64,000 bases of DNA from Arthrobacter agilis (GTDB taxonomy: Bacteria > Actinomycetota > Actinomycetes > Actinomycetales > Micrococcaceae), in the NCBI RefSeq assembly GCF_030816075.1, contig NZ_JAUSXO010000001.1, positions 496,001-560,000 on the forward strand, written 5' to 3'. The position numbers and the translations under genes are program-made. Shown here one piece after another: positions 1 through 8,924 of the stretch. The notes under the pieces are model-generated. The model ran no database searches, was not told where the DNA came from, and saw only the letters and a list, made by a program, of their open reading frames with translations. Position 1 is the stretch's first letter. Every line of letters begins with the position of its first letter.

Positions 1-145
1 GTCCGACACCGTAAAATGGGGTCGAAACACGCCATGCAAAGGTCAGCCGGGGTGGCTTGCTCTGCTGGCCCCTGTCGCGGTTCGTCCTGCAACCGTCGGG
101 AGACATTCCCTGCGACGGCGTTCGGACCGACCGCGGAGGTAAGCA

Positions 146-727
146 GTGGCAGGACTCATGGACAGGATCAGGGGCCTCGCATCCCTCTTCTGGCGCGAGG
201 TGGCGAAGTTCGGCGCCGTCGGAGGCGTGGCCTTCGTCATCGACAACGGGCTGTACTGGTACCTGATCCACGGGCCCATGAGCGGCAGCGAGGTCAAGGC
301 GCGCTTCGTCTCGGCGGGCGTGGCCACGATCTTCGCCTGGGTCGCCAACCGTTACTGGACGTTCCGCCACCGCCGCCAGCCGAATGCGGCCCGCGAGCTC
401 GTGATGTTCGTCTTCATCAACGTGATCGGCATGGGGATCGCGGCGGGCTGTGTATGGGTGGCCAAGTACGGCTTCGACGTGACCGAGCCGAGCGTGCTGT
501 TCCTCGTCGGGATCTTCGGGACGGTCCTCGCGACGCTCGTGCGCTTCGTCGCCTACCGCTTCTGGGTGTTCAACGCGGAGCTCGACGCCGAGCCCGAGTT
601 CAGCCGCGACAAGGAGCTCCTCCACACCGGCCAGCTGCGCCAGCAGACCGCGACCGTACCGTCGGAGACAGCAGCGCCTGCAGCTCCTGCGGGTGAGCAG
701 GTCAGGCGGTCCCCAGCCGGGCAGTGA
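146..727 (+). CDS. GtrA-family membrane protein
   Basis: The 193-residue product has the GtrA layout: four hydrophobic segments (roughly residues 17-37, 48-68, 82-105, 116-136) with the Trp/Arg-rich stretch ANRYWTFRHRR after the second. GtrA proteins are thought to move or flip polyprenyl-linked sugars used to decorate envelope polymers; the substrate cannot be read from sequence. The start is GTG at 146, six bases after a GGAGG ribosome site at 135-139. The C-terminal ~50 residues are a polar, Ala/Pro-rich tail. The last 26 bases overlap tail-to-tail with the gene on the other strand. The upstream 145 bases show nothing coding; TAAAAT near position 13 may be a -10 element. Confidence 0.85.
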   Translation: MAGLMDRIRGLASLFWREVAKFGAVGGVAFVIDNGLYWYLIHGPMSGSEVKARFVSAGVATIFAWVANRYWTFRHRRQPNAARELVMFVFINVIGMGIAAGCVWVAKYGFDVTEPSVLFLVGIFGTVLATLVRFVAYRFWVFNAELDAEPEFSRDKELLHTGQLRQQTATVPSETAAPAAPAGEQVRRSPAGQ

Positions 728-1436
728 CGCGCTCGCCGGCCAGCAGGCGATCCGTGACGGGGACCCCGTCCTCGACGAGGACGAGGACGCCGCCCTGCGT
801 CCAGACGGCCAGCGCCGTGGCGAGGGCCTGCTGGAGGTCCGTCCCCGGCTCGAGCAGCAGGGTGGGTCCATCCGCGCCGCCGTCCGCGCCGGCCGGCAGG
901 GTCACCGAGGCCAGCAGGTCCCGGGACGTCAGGATCCGGCCTCCGGTGTCCAGGAGTGGGGCGTCGTCGTCGCCGGTCTGCCCCAGGTAGACGTCGCCGT
1001 GTGAGCGCACCTCGGCGGCGAAGTCCACGGCCCCGTGCGGTAGCGGTCCGTCCCAGGCCAGGGCCAGCGATCCGAGCGCCACGCAGACGAGCAGGCCCGG
1101 GGGGTCGACCGCGGGAACCGCGCGCGACGTCAGGACGATGTCGGCGCCGGCCGCCGGGGAGGCCGTGTCGTCCGACAGGACCACGAGGGCACCGACCTGC
1201 CAGCAGGCGAAGGCGAGGGCCAGGGACTTCCAGTGCGGGGGCAGGTCGACGGCGACGCGGCTCGCATCGGTCGCGTCGAGCTCGTCGACGAGGAGGTTGG
1301 AGCTCTTGGCCACCCAGTTGTCGAAGACGCGCCCCGACAGCTCGATCCGGCCGTCCCTGCCGTGCCAGACCAGGCGGGGCGAGGAGGAGTTGACCGACCG
1401 CATCTCGGCCAGGATGCCTGCGGGTGTCTGTGGCAT
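702..1436 (-). CDS. TIGR03089 family protein
   Basis: This 244-residue protein resembles the actinobacterial TIGR03089 family, which looks like a shortened AMP-binding/adenylate-forming fold without the C-terminal domain; no biochemical role is established. Visible features are the N-terminal MPQTPAGILAEM helix, the WKSLALAFACWQVGALVV segment typical of acyl-adenylate enzymes, and a C-terminal LATALAVWTQGGVLVLV segment. The P-loop-like TSGTTG motif of active synthetases is missing, so it is probably not a full ligase. It overlaps the 3' end of the GtrA gene by 26 bases in convergent orientation and is divergent from the WhiB gene. Confidence 0.75.
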   Translation of the reverse strand: MPQTPAGILAEMRSVNSSSPRLVWHGRDGRIELSGRVFDNWVAKSSNLLVDELDATDASRVAVDLPPHWKSLALAFACWQVGALVVLSDDTASPAAGADIVLTSRAVPAVDPPGLLVCVALGSLALAWDGPLPHGAVDFAAEVRSHGDVYLGQTGDDDAPLLDTGGRILTSRDLLASVTLPAGADGGADGPTLLLEPGTDLQQALATALAVWTQGGVLVLVEDGVPVTDRLLAGERVTARLGTA

Positions 1437-1552
1437 GATGGGTCACTTCCGGCTCGGGTGGACTACTTGGACGCGCCGACAAAGACAGGTAGTAAAGTCG
1501 GCGTGGCGCCCGTGTTTCTGCGGTAGCGACTCTATATCATCCGCTCCGTCGC

Positions 1553-1582
1553 TTGACGAAAATCGACTTACACCCGTGTAAT
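1553..1582 (+). promoter_or_regulatory. Candidate sigma-70-type promoter of the WhiB gene
   Basis: TTGACG (1553-1558) and TGTAAT (1577-1582) are separated by 18 bases, an unusually consensus-like pair for this GC-rich DNA. Predicted transcription would start near 1590 and leave a leader of about 75 bases before the WhiB start. The surrounding intergenic region (1437-1664) is noticeably more A+T-rich than its flanks. Confidence 0.5.
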
Positions 1583-1664
1583 TAGACATCGGATTGGTTC
1601 CAGCAGCGGGGCGCGAGGGTCGACCCATGCTGATGTTGGAACGGAAACACCGGAAGGGCTATCC

Positions 1665-2255
1665 ATGGGGCAGGCAGAACGCACTCACTCACGACCAGAT
1701 ATCGCAGCGCAGGCATCCGCCCGCTACGGCTCGAGGGGCGTTCCTGCAGACTGGTTCCTGGACCCCGCCGACCCCCTGGCGGGCGAGCGGTACCGTGAAG
1801 GCACGCGATCGGCGCTCGAGGACCAGGCCACCGCCTTCCTCGCAGCCCATGAGGCACTTGCGGCCCTTCCCGAGGTGGACGACGGCCCCAGCAGCCTGCT
1901 CGTGCTCCCGATCGTCGACCCCTCCACCTCCAGCATCCTGCCCGGCGTGCGGGAGGACGTCCGTCCGCCGGCCCAGTCCGGCCGCCCGGCCTGGCTCGGG
2001 CAGCCCCTGGCCCCCGGGAACGTCGACGACGACGGTGAACTCTCGTGGCAGGCCGACGCCCTCTGCGCACAGACCGATCCCGAGGCCTTCTTCCCGGAGA
2101 AGGGCGGGTCCACCCGCGACGCCAAGAAGGTATGCGGCTCGTGCATGGTGAAGTCCGAGTGCCTCGAGTACGCGCTGGAGAATGACGAGCGCTTCGGCAT
2201 CTGGGGCGGGCTCTCCGAGCGCGAGCGGCGCAGGTTGCGGAAGCGAGCAGTCTGA
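1665..2255 (+). CDS. WhiB-family iron-sulfur transcriptional regulator with long N-terminal extension
   Basis: The C-terminal ~80 residues form a WhiB domain: Cys134, Cys157, Cys160 and Cys166 (C-x22-C-x2-C-x5-C) would hold a 4Fe-4S cluster, followed by the GIWGG turn at 178-182 and a basic RRRLRKR tail. WhiB proteins act with the primary sigma factor to control transcription. The domain resembles WhiB2, and the position beside the glycosyltransferase, metallopeptidase and DUF3499 genes matches the mycobacterial whiB2 neighbourhood. The ~125-residue N-terminal extension has no recognised domain. Most WhiB2 proteins are about 90 residues, but a strong GGAAGGG site at 1652-1658 supports this ATG. 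The next gene begins at or beside its stop codon. Confidence 0.85.
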   Translation: MGQAERTHSRPDIAAQASARYGSRGVPADWFLDPADPLAGERYREGTRSALEDQATAFLAAHEALAALPEVDDGPSSLLVLPIVDPSTSSILPGVREDVRPPAQSGRPAWLGQPLAPGNVDDDGELSWQADALCAQTDPEAFFPEKGGSTRDAKKVCGSCMVKSECLEYALENDERFGIWGGLSERERRRLRKRAV

Positions 2256-5200
2256 TTCCGCTGCCCCTTCGCGTCACCGCCGTTGTCGTAGCCTACAATG
2301 GCGCCGAGTACCTTCCGAGCACCCTGGAAGCACTGGAACGCCAGACCCGCCGGGCTGACTTCTGCGTAGGCGTCGACACGGGATCCACGGACGCCTCGGC
2401 TTCCGTCCTCCAGCTGGGCCTGCCGACGGGCAGCCCCGTGGTCGGTGCGCCCGCGCGCGCCGGGTTCGGGACCGCCGTCCGCACCGCGGTGGGGGAGATC
2501 CCCGGCCGCGGGGCGTCGGACGACGCCGACGACTGGCTCTGGCTCCTCCATGACGACTCCGCGCCCGAGCCCGACGCTCTCGCCGAACTCCTCCTCGCCG
2601 TCGAGCGTGCGCCCTCGGTGACCGTCGCGGGCACCAAGCAGGTGGCCTGGGACGACCGCCGCGCGCTGGTGGATGTGGGCCTGTCCATCAGCAGGTGGGC
2701 CGAGAGACTCACGCTGATCGACATCGACGAGCACGACCAGGGCCAGTACGACGCCCGCAGCGACGTGTTCGCCGTGAACTCCGCGGGCATGCTCGTGCGG
2801 CGCGACGTGTGGGACGCCCTCGACGGGTTCGACCCGGCCTTCCACGGGGTGGGCGACGACGTGGACCTGTGCTGGCGCAACCGGCTCGCCGGGAACCGCG
2901 TGGTGGTGGTGCCGGCGGCCGTGATCCGCCACGCGACGGCACGACCCCACCCCGTCTCCACCCCGCATGCCGCCCGGGCGGCCGAGGTGTATCTCCGGCT
3001 GAAGCACGCCGCCGCCTGGAAGGTCCCGTTCCTCGCGGTCGGTGCCGTGCTCGGTGGCCTGGGGCGGCTCCTGCTCGGCCTCCTGGCGAAGGACCCGGCC
3101 CACGGCACGGGCCAGCTGCTCGGCAGCGTCGCCGGTGTCTGCCGCCCGCTGCAGCTCTGGCGGTCACGCCGTGCGGCCGCTAGGACCCGCCAGCTCCCGC
3201 GCTCGATCGTCCGGTCGCTGGTCACATCGCGGCGTGAGGTCTGGTCCCACCGCAGGTCCGTCGTGGACGCCTTCACCTCGCGCGGCGCGCAGCCCGGCTC
3301 CGACGGCCTGCAGGGCACGGAGGAGTACATCCCCTCGGGGGACAGCAACGACGATTTCGTGGCCCTCGCCACGCCGGCGCGCCTGTGGGTCGGGGCCGGA
3401 GCTGTGCTCACCGTCGTCGTGCTCCTCGCCGCCGCCCTCACGGGGCTGCACCGGCTCGTCGGGGCCGGCGCCCTGGCCGGCGGCGCGCTGCTGCCGGCGG
3501 CGGAGACCCCCGAGGAGATCTGGGCGAATGCGACGACCTGGTGGACGGGCCTCGGCACCGGGTTCGCCGGCCATGGCTCGCCGTTCTCCTTCGTGCTCTG
3601 GCTCCTGTCCCTCGTGGGCTTCGGCTCGGCGAACACGATGATCGTCGTCACGGTGGTCTGCGCACTGCCGCTGGCGGGACTGTCCGCGTGGATCGCCGCC
3701 GGGGCGCTGACCCGCTCGCGCGGCCTGCGGCTCTGGGCGGCCTTCTTCTGGGGTGCAGCACCCGCCCTCCAGGTGGCTCTCGGCAGCGGTCGCCTCGGCG
3801 CGCTGCTCGCCCACGTCCTCCTGCCCCTGGCCCTGCTCGGGGTCATCCGCGCGGTCGGCGCCGCCCTGCCCGCGCGGACGCTGCCGGAGGGCGTCATCAC
3901 GCCCGGCATCAAGGGGACCCGCAGCTGGACCGCAGGGGCCTCGGCGGGACTCGTCCTCGCGATCGTCACGGCCTGCGCCCCGTCCCTCCTCGTGCCCGTC
4001 GTCGGAGGGCTGGTGCTCGCGCTGGTCCTCGGCGGCCGCCGCGCCCGCACGCTCTGGTGGTCACTCCTGCCCGTCGTGGCGCTGTACCTGCCGTACGCGC
4101 TGTCCGCGGTGCGCTCGCCCCGGGGGATCCTCGGCGACCCGGGCGTGCCCACGCCCTTTCCCCCCGCAGCCCCGTGGCAGCACCTCCTCGGCTTCCCCGT
4201 GTCCTTCGATCCCCTCCTCCCGCCCGACGCGGCAGGTTTCCTCGGCACGGGGCCGTGGTCGCTCGTCGCCGCGGTCCTGATCGGCGGTCCCGTCGTCGTG
4301 CTGGCCGCCGTCGCCCTCTTCTCACGCGCCGGCGGTGGCCGGATCGCACGCCGCCTCTGGCCGCTCGCCGTCCTCGCTCTCGCGCTCGCGGCCGTGGCGC
4401 CCGTCCTTCCCGTCGCCCTGGGCAGCGCATCGCTCGTCCCGGTCTTCCCCGGACCGTTCGTGTCCGTCGTCGCCCTCTGCCTCCTCGCCGCCGCTCTCTC
4501 CGGTCTGCCCGGCGACGACGGGACCGCGCCCGTCGCCCGTCCGCGCGCGGGCCGCCGGTCGCTCGGGATCATCGGCGGGGCGGTCCTCGCCGTCGGTCCG
4601 CTGCTGAGCCTCGGCCTGTGGGTCGCCCCCGAGGTGGCCGGCGCGCCGGCCGTCGTGGCCGAACCCGTGGTCATCCCGGGAGCCCCCCTCCAGGAGGCGC
4701 CCGACGCCGGACCGGGCACCACGGGCTTCGGCACGGCCGTGGGGATCGAGCCCGTGGCCGAACGGCCGCTGCCCGCCACGGCCGCCGACCGGGGCAACGG
4801 CCCCGACCGGACGCGCACGCTCGTCATCACGGTCGACGACGACGATGCGGTGACCGCCTCCCTCATGCACGGATCCGGGACCACCCTGGACGCGCTGAAC
4901 CCGCTCTACGCCGCGCGCACCCTGCAGGGCGGGGACGCCCCCGCCGAGGACGGCGACTCCGCGCGGACCCTCCGGACCACCGTCGCGGTGATCGTCGGAG
5001 CGACCGGCGCGGATCCCCGGAACGATCTGCGCGATCTCGGTGTCGGCTTCGTGGTCCTGCAGCAGTCCGGGACCGCCGGCGATTTCCTGAGCGGACGCAT
5101 CGACTCCGTGCCCGGCCTCACCGCCGTGGGCGACACCGATGCCGGACGCCTGTGGCGTGTGGCTCCGGCCACCCTCGACGACGGCACCGAGGACGCCGGC

Positions 5201-5680
5201 GACCGCACGGCGCGCGTCCGGGTGGTGGACGCCGACGGCCGGACCGAGGCGATCCTGTCGTCCTCCGCGGTCCTCGCCTCGGGGACCGTCCCGCCGGGAG
5301 CGGACGGTCGGAGGCTCGTGCTCGCCGAGGAGGCCGATGCCGGCTGGCAGGCGAGCCTCGACGGTGAACAGCTCGACGCCTCGTCCGACGGATGGCAGCA
5401 GGCGTTCGACCTGCCTGCCGGAGGCGGCGACGTGACCGTCTCCTACGTCGGGCCGTTCCACCCGTGGGCCGAGGCCGTCCAGGCGGTGCTCCTCGGGCTC
5501 ACCCTCCTGCTGGCCATCCCGCTGCCGTCGCGGCCACGCGTGGTCCGGCCCGCCGGGCGGCGCCCGTACGGCGGCCGTCCCGTCCCGCCCACCCGGACCG
5601 CCGGGATCAGTGCGGACGACGACGTCCAGGCGCCCTCGGGCGCTCCGCAGCCCGTGACCAGTGGAAGTAGCCCGATGTGA
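2255..5680 (+). CDS. Large membrane glycosyltransferase (GT2)
   Basis: About 1,140 residues. An N-terminal GT-A domain (family 2) starts with VTAVVVAYNGAEYLPSTLEA and carries an acidic HDDS motif where the metal-binding DxD is expected. It is followed by many hydrophobic segments (about residues 365-820) and an extracytoplasmic C-terminal domain closing with one more membrane helix. It probably adds a sugar to a lipid-linked or wall polymer. The start is uncertain: the first ATG/GTG/TTG in frame is GTG 2438, which would delete the first strand and nucleotide-contact loop of the GT fold. Homology extends to about 2270, so ATT at 2255 (overlapping the whiB stop) or a nearby CTG is the likely start. 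Its end overlaps the DUF5719 start (TGATG), suggesting coupling. Confidence 0.8.
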   Translation: MPLPLRVTAVVVAYNGAEYLPSTLEALERQTRRADFCVGVDTGSTDASASVLQLGLPTGSPVVGAPARAGFGTAVRTAVGEIPGRGASDDADDWLWLLHDDSAPEPDALAELLLAVERAPSVTVAGTKQVAWDDRRALVDVGLSISRWAERLTLIDIDEHDQGQYDARSDVFAVNSAGMLVRRDVWDALDGFDPAFHGVGDDVDLCWRNRLAGNRVVVVPAAVIRHATARPHPVSTPHAARAAEVYLRLKHAAAWKVPFLAVGAVLGGLGRLLLGLLAKDPAHGTGQLLGSVAGVCRPLQLWRSRRAAARTRQLPRSIVRSLVTSRREVWSHRRSVVDAFTSRGAQPGSDGLQGTEEYIPSGDSNDDFVALATPARLWVGAGAVLTVVVLLAAALTGLHRLVGAGALAGGALLPAAETPEEIWANATTWWTGLGTGFAGHGSPFSFVLWLLSLVGFGSANTMIVVTVVCALPLAGLSAWIAAGALTRSRGLRLWAAFFWGAAPALQVALGSGRLGALLAHVLLPLALLGVIRAVGAALPARTLPEGVITPGIKGTRSWTAGASAGLVLAIVTACAPSLLVPVVGGLVLALVLGGRRARTLWWSLLPVVALYLPYALSAVRSPRGILGDPGVPTPFPPAAPWQHLLGFPVSFDPLLPPDAAGFLGTGPWSLVAAVLIGGPVVVLAAVALFSRAGGGRIARRLWPLAVLALALAAVAPVLPVALGSASLVPVFPGPFVSVVALCLLAAALSGLPGDDGTAPVARPRAGRRSLGIIGGAVLAVGPLLSLGLWVAPEVAGAPAVVAEPVVIPGAPLQEAPDAGPGTTGFGTAVGIEPVAERPLPATAADRGNGPDRTRTLVITVDDDDAVTASLMHGSGTTLDALNPLYAARTLQGGDAPAEDGDSARTLRTTVAVIVGATGADPRNDLRDLGVGFVVLQQSGTAGDFLSGRIDSVPGLTAVGDTDAGRLWRVAPATLDDGTEDAGDRTARVRVVDADGRTEAILSSSAVLASGTVPPGADGRRLVLAEEADAGWQASLDGEQLDASSDGWQQAFDLPAGGGDVTVSYVGPFHPWAEAVQAVLLGLTLLLAIPLPSRPRVVRPAGRRPYGGRPVPPTRTAGISADDDVQAPSGAPQPVTSGSSPM

Positions 5681-7560
5681 TGTGGGGACGCAGGCGGAAG
5701 CAGGAACCGCAGAACGAACCGCTGAACCAACCGCTCAACCAACCGGGGGTATCCTCCGAGCCTGCCGTCGTGCCGGAGCCGGATGTCGCCGCCGCTGCGC
5801 CGAAGGTTGATGACCGTGCCGCCGTGCCGGCTCCGGAGCGTGCCGCTGAGCCCGTCGCCGAGCCCGTCGTCGAGCCCGCCGTCGTGCCGGAGCCGACCGA
5901 TGCCGCCGTCGCTGCGCGCGCGGTGGCCCGGGACAGGGCCGCGACCGGCGGTGCACGCCGTCGGGCACGCCTCGGTGCCGCGGTGGCTGCCGGAACGGGC
6001 GTGGTGCTTCTCGCGGCAACCGCCGCGATCGCCTCCGGAACGGTGACGGACGCGCTGGTCCGGCCTCCCGCGACCGATCTCCCGGTACCCGCGGCCGCCG
6101 TACCGGCCGGCGACTACACGGCGGTCTGCGCTGCCCCGCCCCGACTGCTCGAGGCGGCGGCCGAGGGCGCCGACCCGCAGTTCAGCCCGGCCTCCTCGAC
6201 CGCGAAGACCTCCGTGGCCGCTCTGGTGCTGAGCGACCTGAGCGCCACCCTGACCGGGAGCGGCCTGCTGCCCGTCGGCCCCGGCGCGCCCCTGTCGATG
6301 ATCCAGGACTTCGCGCCCGAGACATCGCTCGCTGCCGACGCCCCGGCCAGCAGCGGCGCGGACGGGCTGACCAGCCGCATCGCCGGCGTCGCCCGCGGGG
6401 TCGCCGTCGACGCTCCGACGCTCTTCCGCGCACAGCCGCAGGGCGGCCTCACCCCGGTGGCCGCCGCGACCTCCACCTACACCGCCACCGACGGCGACCT
6501 CCGCGGGCTCGCCGCGACGGGCTGCCAGGTGCCGTCGAGCGACTTCTGGATCCTCGGTGCCTCCACCACCGTGGGTGCGTCGTCGATCCTGACGCTGACC
6601 AATCCGACCGGGACACCCGCCACCGTGACGGTCGAGCTGTCCGGCAGGGACGGGCGTATCGACGCGGCCGGTTCCAGGGGCCAGCTCGTCGCCCCGGGTG
6701 AGACCCGGCGGATCGTCCTCGCGGGCCTCGCCGGGAACCAGGACCAGGTGGCCGTCCGCGTGCGCAGCGACGGCGGGCGCGTCACGGGTGTGATCCAGCA
6801 GAGCGTGCTGCGCGGCCTCACGCCGGGCGGCATCGAGCTCCTGTCGCCCACGGCGGCCGCGGGGGTCACGCAGGTGGTACCCGGTGTCGTCGTGCAGGAC
6901 GCCGCGACGGCACGGCGTGTCCGCGAGCAGGATGGATACGGCACCGCTGCCCCCGAACTCCAGGTGCTCGTCCCCGGATCGAGCGACGCCGTGCTGGACA
7001 TCAAGGTCTACGGCCCCGACGGCGTGGTGGACCTGCCCGGCGGGGGAGTCGGCACGGCCGCGGCAGGCTCCGTGATGACCGTTCCCCTCACCGACCTGCC
7101 CGAGGGCACCTACACGATCGCCGTCACCTCCGACGTCGCCGTGGTGGCCTCCGCCCGCGTCACCCGCGGCATCGATGCCGGCAAGCCGGTCGATTTCGCC
7201 GGGGCCCCGTCCGCGGTCCGGCTGGGCGCCGACCACGCCGTGGCCCTGGCCGAGGGCGTTGACGCCGCCCTCGTGCTGGGGGCACCGAGCGGCAGGGGAG
7301 AGGTGACCCTGACCCCCGTCGCCGCCGACGGTGCCCTGGGCGATCCTGTGGTGATCGGTATCGCGGGCGGTACCTCCGTCACGGTGCCGGCGTCCTCACT
7401 GGGCCGGGCTCCGGCCGGGGTGATCATCGACGCGGCCGGTGATCCTGTCTACGGCGCCCAGGTCATGACGCTGCCCGGGGACCGCGCCGGTATCTCGGTG
7501 GCCAGTGTGCCGGCCGGCTCGACGGGCCCGCAGAGCATCCCGGTGGAACTCGGGTACTAG
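5680..7560 (+). CDS. DUF5719 family membrane-anchored protein
   Basis: A 626-residue protein. The cytoplasmic N-terminus (residues 1-95) is Pro/Glu/Val-rich with repeated AVVPEP-type units. One transmembrane segment lies at about 98-120, and a large Ala/Gly/Val-rich extracytoplasmic domain follows. DUF5719 proteins in actinobacteria lie directly downstream of this glycosyltransferase, so a joint role in envelope glycan assembly is plausible, but no activity is known. ATG 5680 overlaps the preceding stop codon; GTG 5677 would add one residue. The gene converges on the metallopeptidase-like gene with only 15 bases between the stops. Confidence 0.75.
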   Translation: MWGRRRKQEPQNEPLNQPLNQPGVSSEPAVVPEPDVAAAAPKVDDRAAVPAPERAAEPVAEPVVEPAVVPEPTDAAVAARAVARDRAATGGARRRARLGAAVAAGTGVVLLAATAAIASGTVTDALVRPPATDLPVPAAAVPAGDYTAVCAAPPRLLEAAAEGADPQFSPASSTAKTSVAALVLSDLSATLTGSGLLPVGPGAPLSMIQDFAPETSLAADAPASSGADGLTSRIAGVARGVAVDAPTLFRAQPQGGLTPVAAATSTYTATDGDLRGLAATGCQVPSSDFWILGASTTVGASSILTLTNPTGTPATVTVELSGRDGRIDAAGSRGQLVAPGETRRIVLAGLAGNQDQVAVRVRSDGGRVTGVIQQSVLRGLTPGGIELLSPTAAAGVTQVVPGVVVQDAATARRVREQDGYGTAAPELQVLVPGSSDAVLDIKVYGPDGVVDLPGGGVGTAAAGSVMTVPLTDLPEGTYTIAVTSDVAVVASARVTRGIDAGKPVDFAGAPSAVRLGADHAVALAEGVDAALVLGAPSGRGEVTLTPVAADGALGDPVVIGIAGGTSVTVPASSLGRAPAGVIIDAAGDPVYGAQVMTLPGDRAGISVASVPAGSTGPQSIPVELGY

Positions 7561-7575
7561 CAGCCGCCCTCGGGA

Positions 7576-8070
7576 TCAGGCCTGGGAGCGTCCGTAGGCG
7601 GGGTCCACGGCCTCCGGGGCGAGGCCCATCAGCTCGGCGGTCTGTTCCACCACCACATCGTGGACGAGCTCGTTCACCGGCAGCAGGGACCGGGCGGCCA
7701 TGAGCACGGGATGGCGGTAGATGGTGATGACGGCCGGCCGCCCGGGCGTGGCGGGGGTGCACGAGCCGAGCAGGCCGCGCAGGGTCTCCGCCGTCATGTC
7801 CTCCAGGCCGTCGGGGATCTCCTGCACCACGATCTGCAGGTCCTGGATGCGCTCGCCCCAGAGGCGCTCGAGCCGCTGCGCGGACTCCATGACCCAGTCG
7901 TCGAACTGCTCGGACCGCGACCGGGATCCCGGCAGGTGCTGCGGCAGGAGCTCCCCGCGCATGCCACGACCACGACGGTTGCGGCGGCGTTCGTAGAAGG
8001 ACCGTGCCGCACGTTCTTCGGAGGACGAGGGATCGGTCAGGCTGACCGAAAATGTGGAGGCATCCTGCAT
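7576..8070 (-). CDS. Metallopeptidase-family (zincin-like) protein lacking the HExxH motif
   Basis: A 164-residue protein with the layout of the small zincin family (PF06262-like) that actinobacteria carry next to DUF3499. It has a basic RRRNRRGRGMRG region, a conserved LPGSRSRSEQFDDWVM block, an IYRHPVLMAARS strand and a C-terminal helix LVHDVVVEQTAELMGL. The helix that should contain the catalytic HExxH instead reads VVEQTAEL, so zinc proteolysis by the classical mechanism is unlikely. I recall similar degenerate helices in actinobacterial relatives, but this needs an alignment. It is divergent from the DUF3499 gene (137 bases between starts). Confidence 0.75.
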   Translation of the reverse strand: MQDASTFSVSLTDPSSSEERAARSFYERRRNRRGRGMRGELLPQHLPGSRSRSEQFDDWVMESAQRLERLWGERIQDLQIVVQEIPDGLEDMTAETLRGLLGSCTPATPGRPAVITIYRHPVLMAARSLLPVNELVHDVVVEQTAELMGLAPEAVDPAYGRSQA

Positions 8071-8193
8071 GTAAAGACTCTAAGCCTTGAGCACTTCTGC
8101 CGCACGCCTGAAAGGGAGGCCGTCGGCGGATGCAACGGTGGATGCAAACGGCCGTCGGTGCGCGTCCTGCGCGCCGGGAGGGCCGAAGCCCGG

Positions 8194-8199
8194 TAGGCT
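8194..8199 (+). promoter_or_regulatory. -10 element of a leaderless DUF3499 transcript
   Basis: TAGGCT ends nine bases before the GTG at 8208, which places the expected transcription start at or next to the initiation codon. No ribosome-binding site is visible upstream of the GTG. Confidence 0.45.
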
Positions 8200-8207
8200 T
8201 GCCGCTC

Positions 8208-8594
8208 GTGGGATCACTCCGTCAATGCTCCAGATCCGCCTGCCAGCGGCCGGCGATGGCCACCCTCACCTATGTCTACGCGGATTCGACGGCGGTCCTC
8301 GGTCCCCTCGCCACGTACGCGGAACCCCACACCTACGACCTGTGCGCCGTGCACGCGGAGCGCCTGACGGTGCCCCGCGGGTGGGAAGTGGTCCGCCTGA
8401 CGCTCCCCGACGCCCCGCCGGAGCACAACTCGGACGACCTCCTGGCCCTCGCCGACGCCGTGCGGGAAGCGGCGGCGGAGCCGACCGTGGAGCAGCCCGC
8501 GGCGGGCAAGCGCGGCAGCAAGGCGCCCATGGAGCCGCCGGCCGGCGTCACGGGTCCCCGGCGCGGCCATCTGCGCATCCTGCGCGAACCCTGA
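8208..8594 (+). CDS. DUF3499 domain-containing zinc-ribbon-like protein
   Basis: A 128-residue product beginning with the family signature RQCSRSACQRPAMATLTYVY and continuing to TYDLCAVHAERLTVPRGW. The paired C-x4-C and C-x2-H suggest one bound zinc. The C-terminal 60 residues are polar and low complexity. Function is unknown; in mycobacteria the gene sits between whiB2 and the phosphomannomutase gene. GTG 8208 is preferred over upstream in-frame GTG/ATG codons because homology starts two residues after it and a -10-like TAGGCT sits directly upstream. Only 86 bases separate it from the Trm112-like gene; manB, common here in relatives, is absent. Confidence 0.8.
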   Translation: MGSLRQCSRSACQRPAMATLTYVYADSTAVLGPLATYAEPHTYDLCAVHAERLTVPRGWEVVRLTLPDAPPEHNSDDLLALADAVREAAAEPTVEQPAAGKRGSKAPMEPPAGVTGPRRGHLRILREP

Positions 8595-8680
8595 CGTACC
8601 CGGCAGATTCGGGCAGGACGACGCGCCCGCGCTAGACTTGGGGTGCGCGAATCCCGTCCCTCCCGAGCGAAAGCGTCTCC

Positions 8681-8875
8681 ATGGCGAACCTCCCAGCACA
8701 GCTGCTCGACGTCCTCCGCTGCCCCGTCACGGGGTCGAAGCTCGTGCAGGAAGACTCCGTCCTCCGGTCCACGGCACCGGGGCCCGACGGCGGGACGCTC
8801 ACCTACGGACTCGACGAAGGCATCCCGGTACTCCTGCCCGCCGAACTACTCGACGGCGCCGCAGCCACCCGCTAG
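8681..8875 (+). CDS. Trm112-like small protein
   Basis: A 64-residue protein of the Trm112/YcaR type. It opens with [16 protein letters not shown] and ends with a [16 protein letters not shown] segment, the usual DGIPvml motif of this family. Only one of the metal-binding cysteines of the eukaryotic Trm112 zinc knuckle is present. Eukaryotic Trm112 activates SAM-dependent methyltransferases; the bacterial role is unproven. A TAGACT -10-like hexamer at about 8633 would give a ~35-base leader. The gene sits 49 bases ahead of sahH, the enzyme that removes the by-product of SAM-dependent methylation. Confidence 0.85.
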   Translation: MANLPAQLLDVLRCPVTGSKLVQEDSVLRSTAPGPDGGTLTYGLDEGIPVLLPAELLDGAAATR

Positions 8876-8924
8876 GGCCGCCCCGCCCCACCAGCACCCC
8901 CCACCCACAGGCAGGAACAGCACC

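Noticed and set aside
2293..4884. Very long open frame antisense to the large glycosyltransferase
   Set aside because: It has Arg/Ser/Pro-rich random composition, no ribosome site or domain. Third-position GC bias of the real gene keeps the opposite frame open.
8876..8924. SAH riboswitch ahead of sahH
   Set aside because: The gap is only 49 bases of C-rich sequence with no matching structure.
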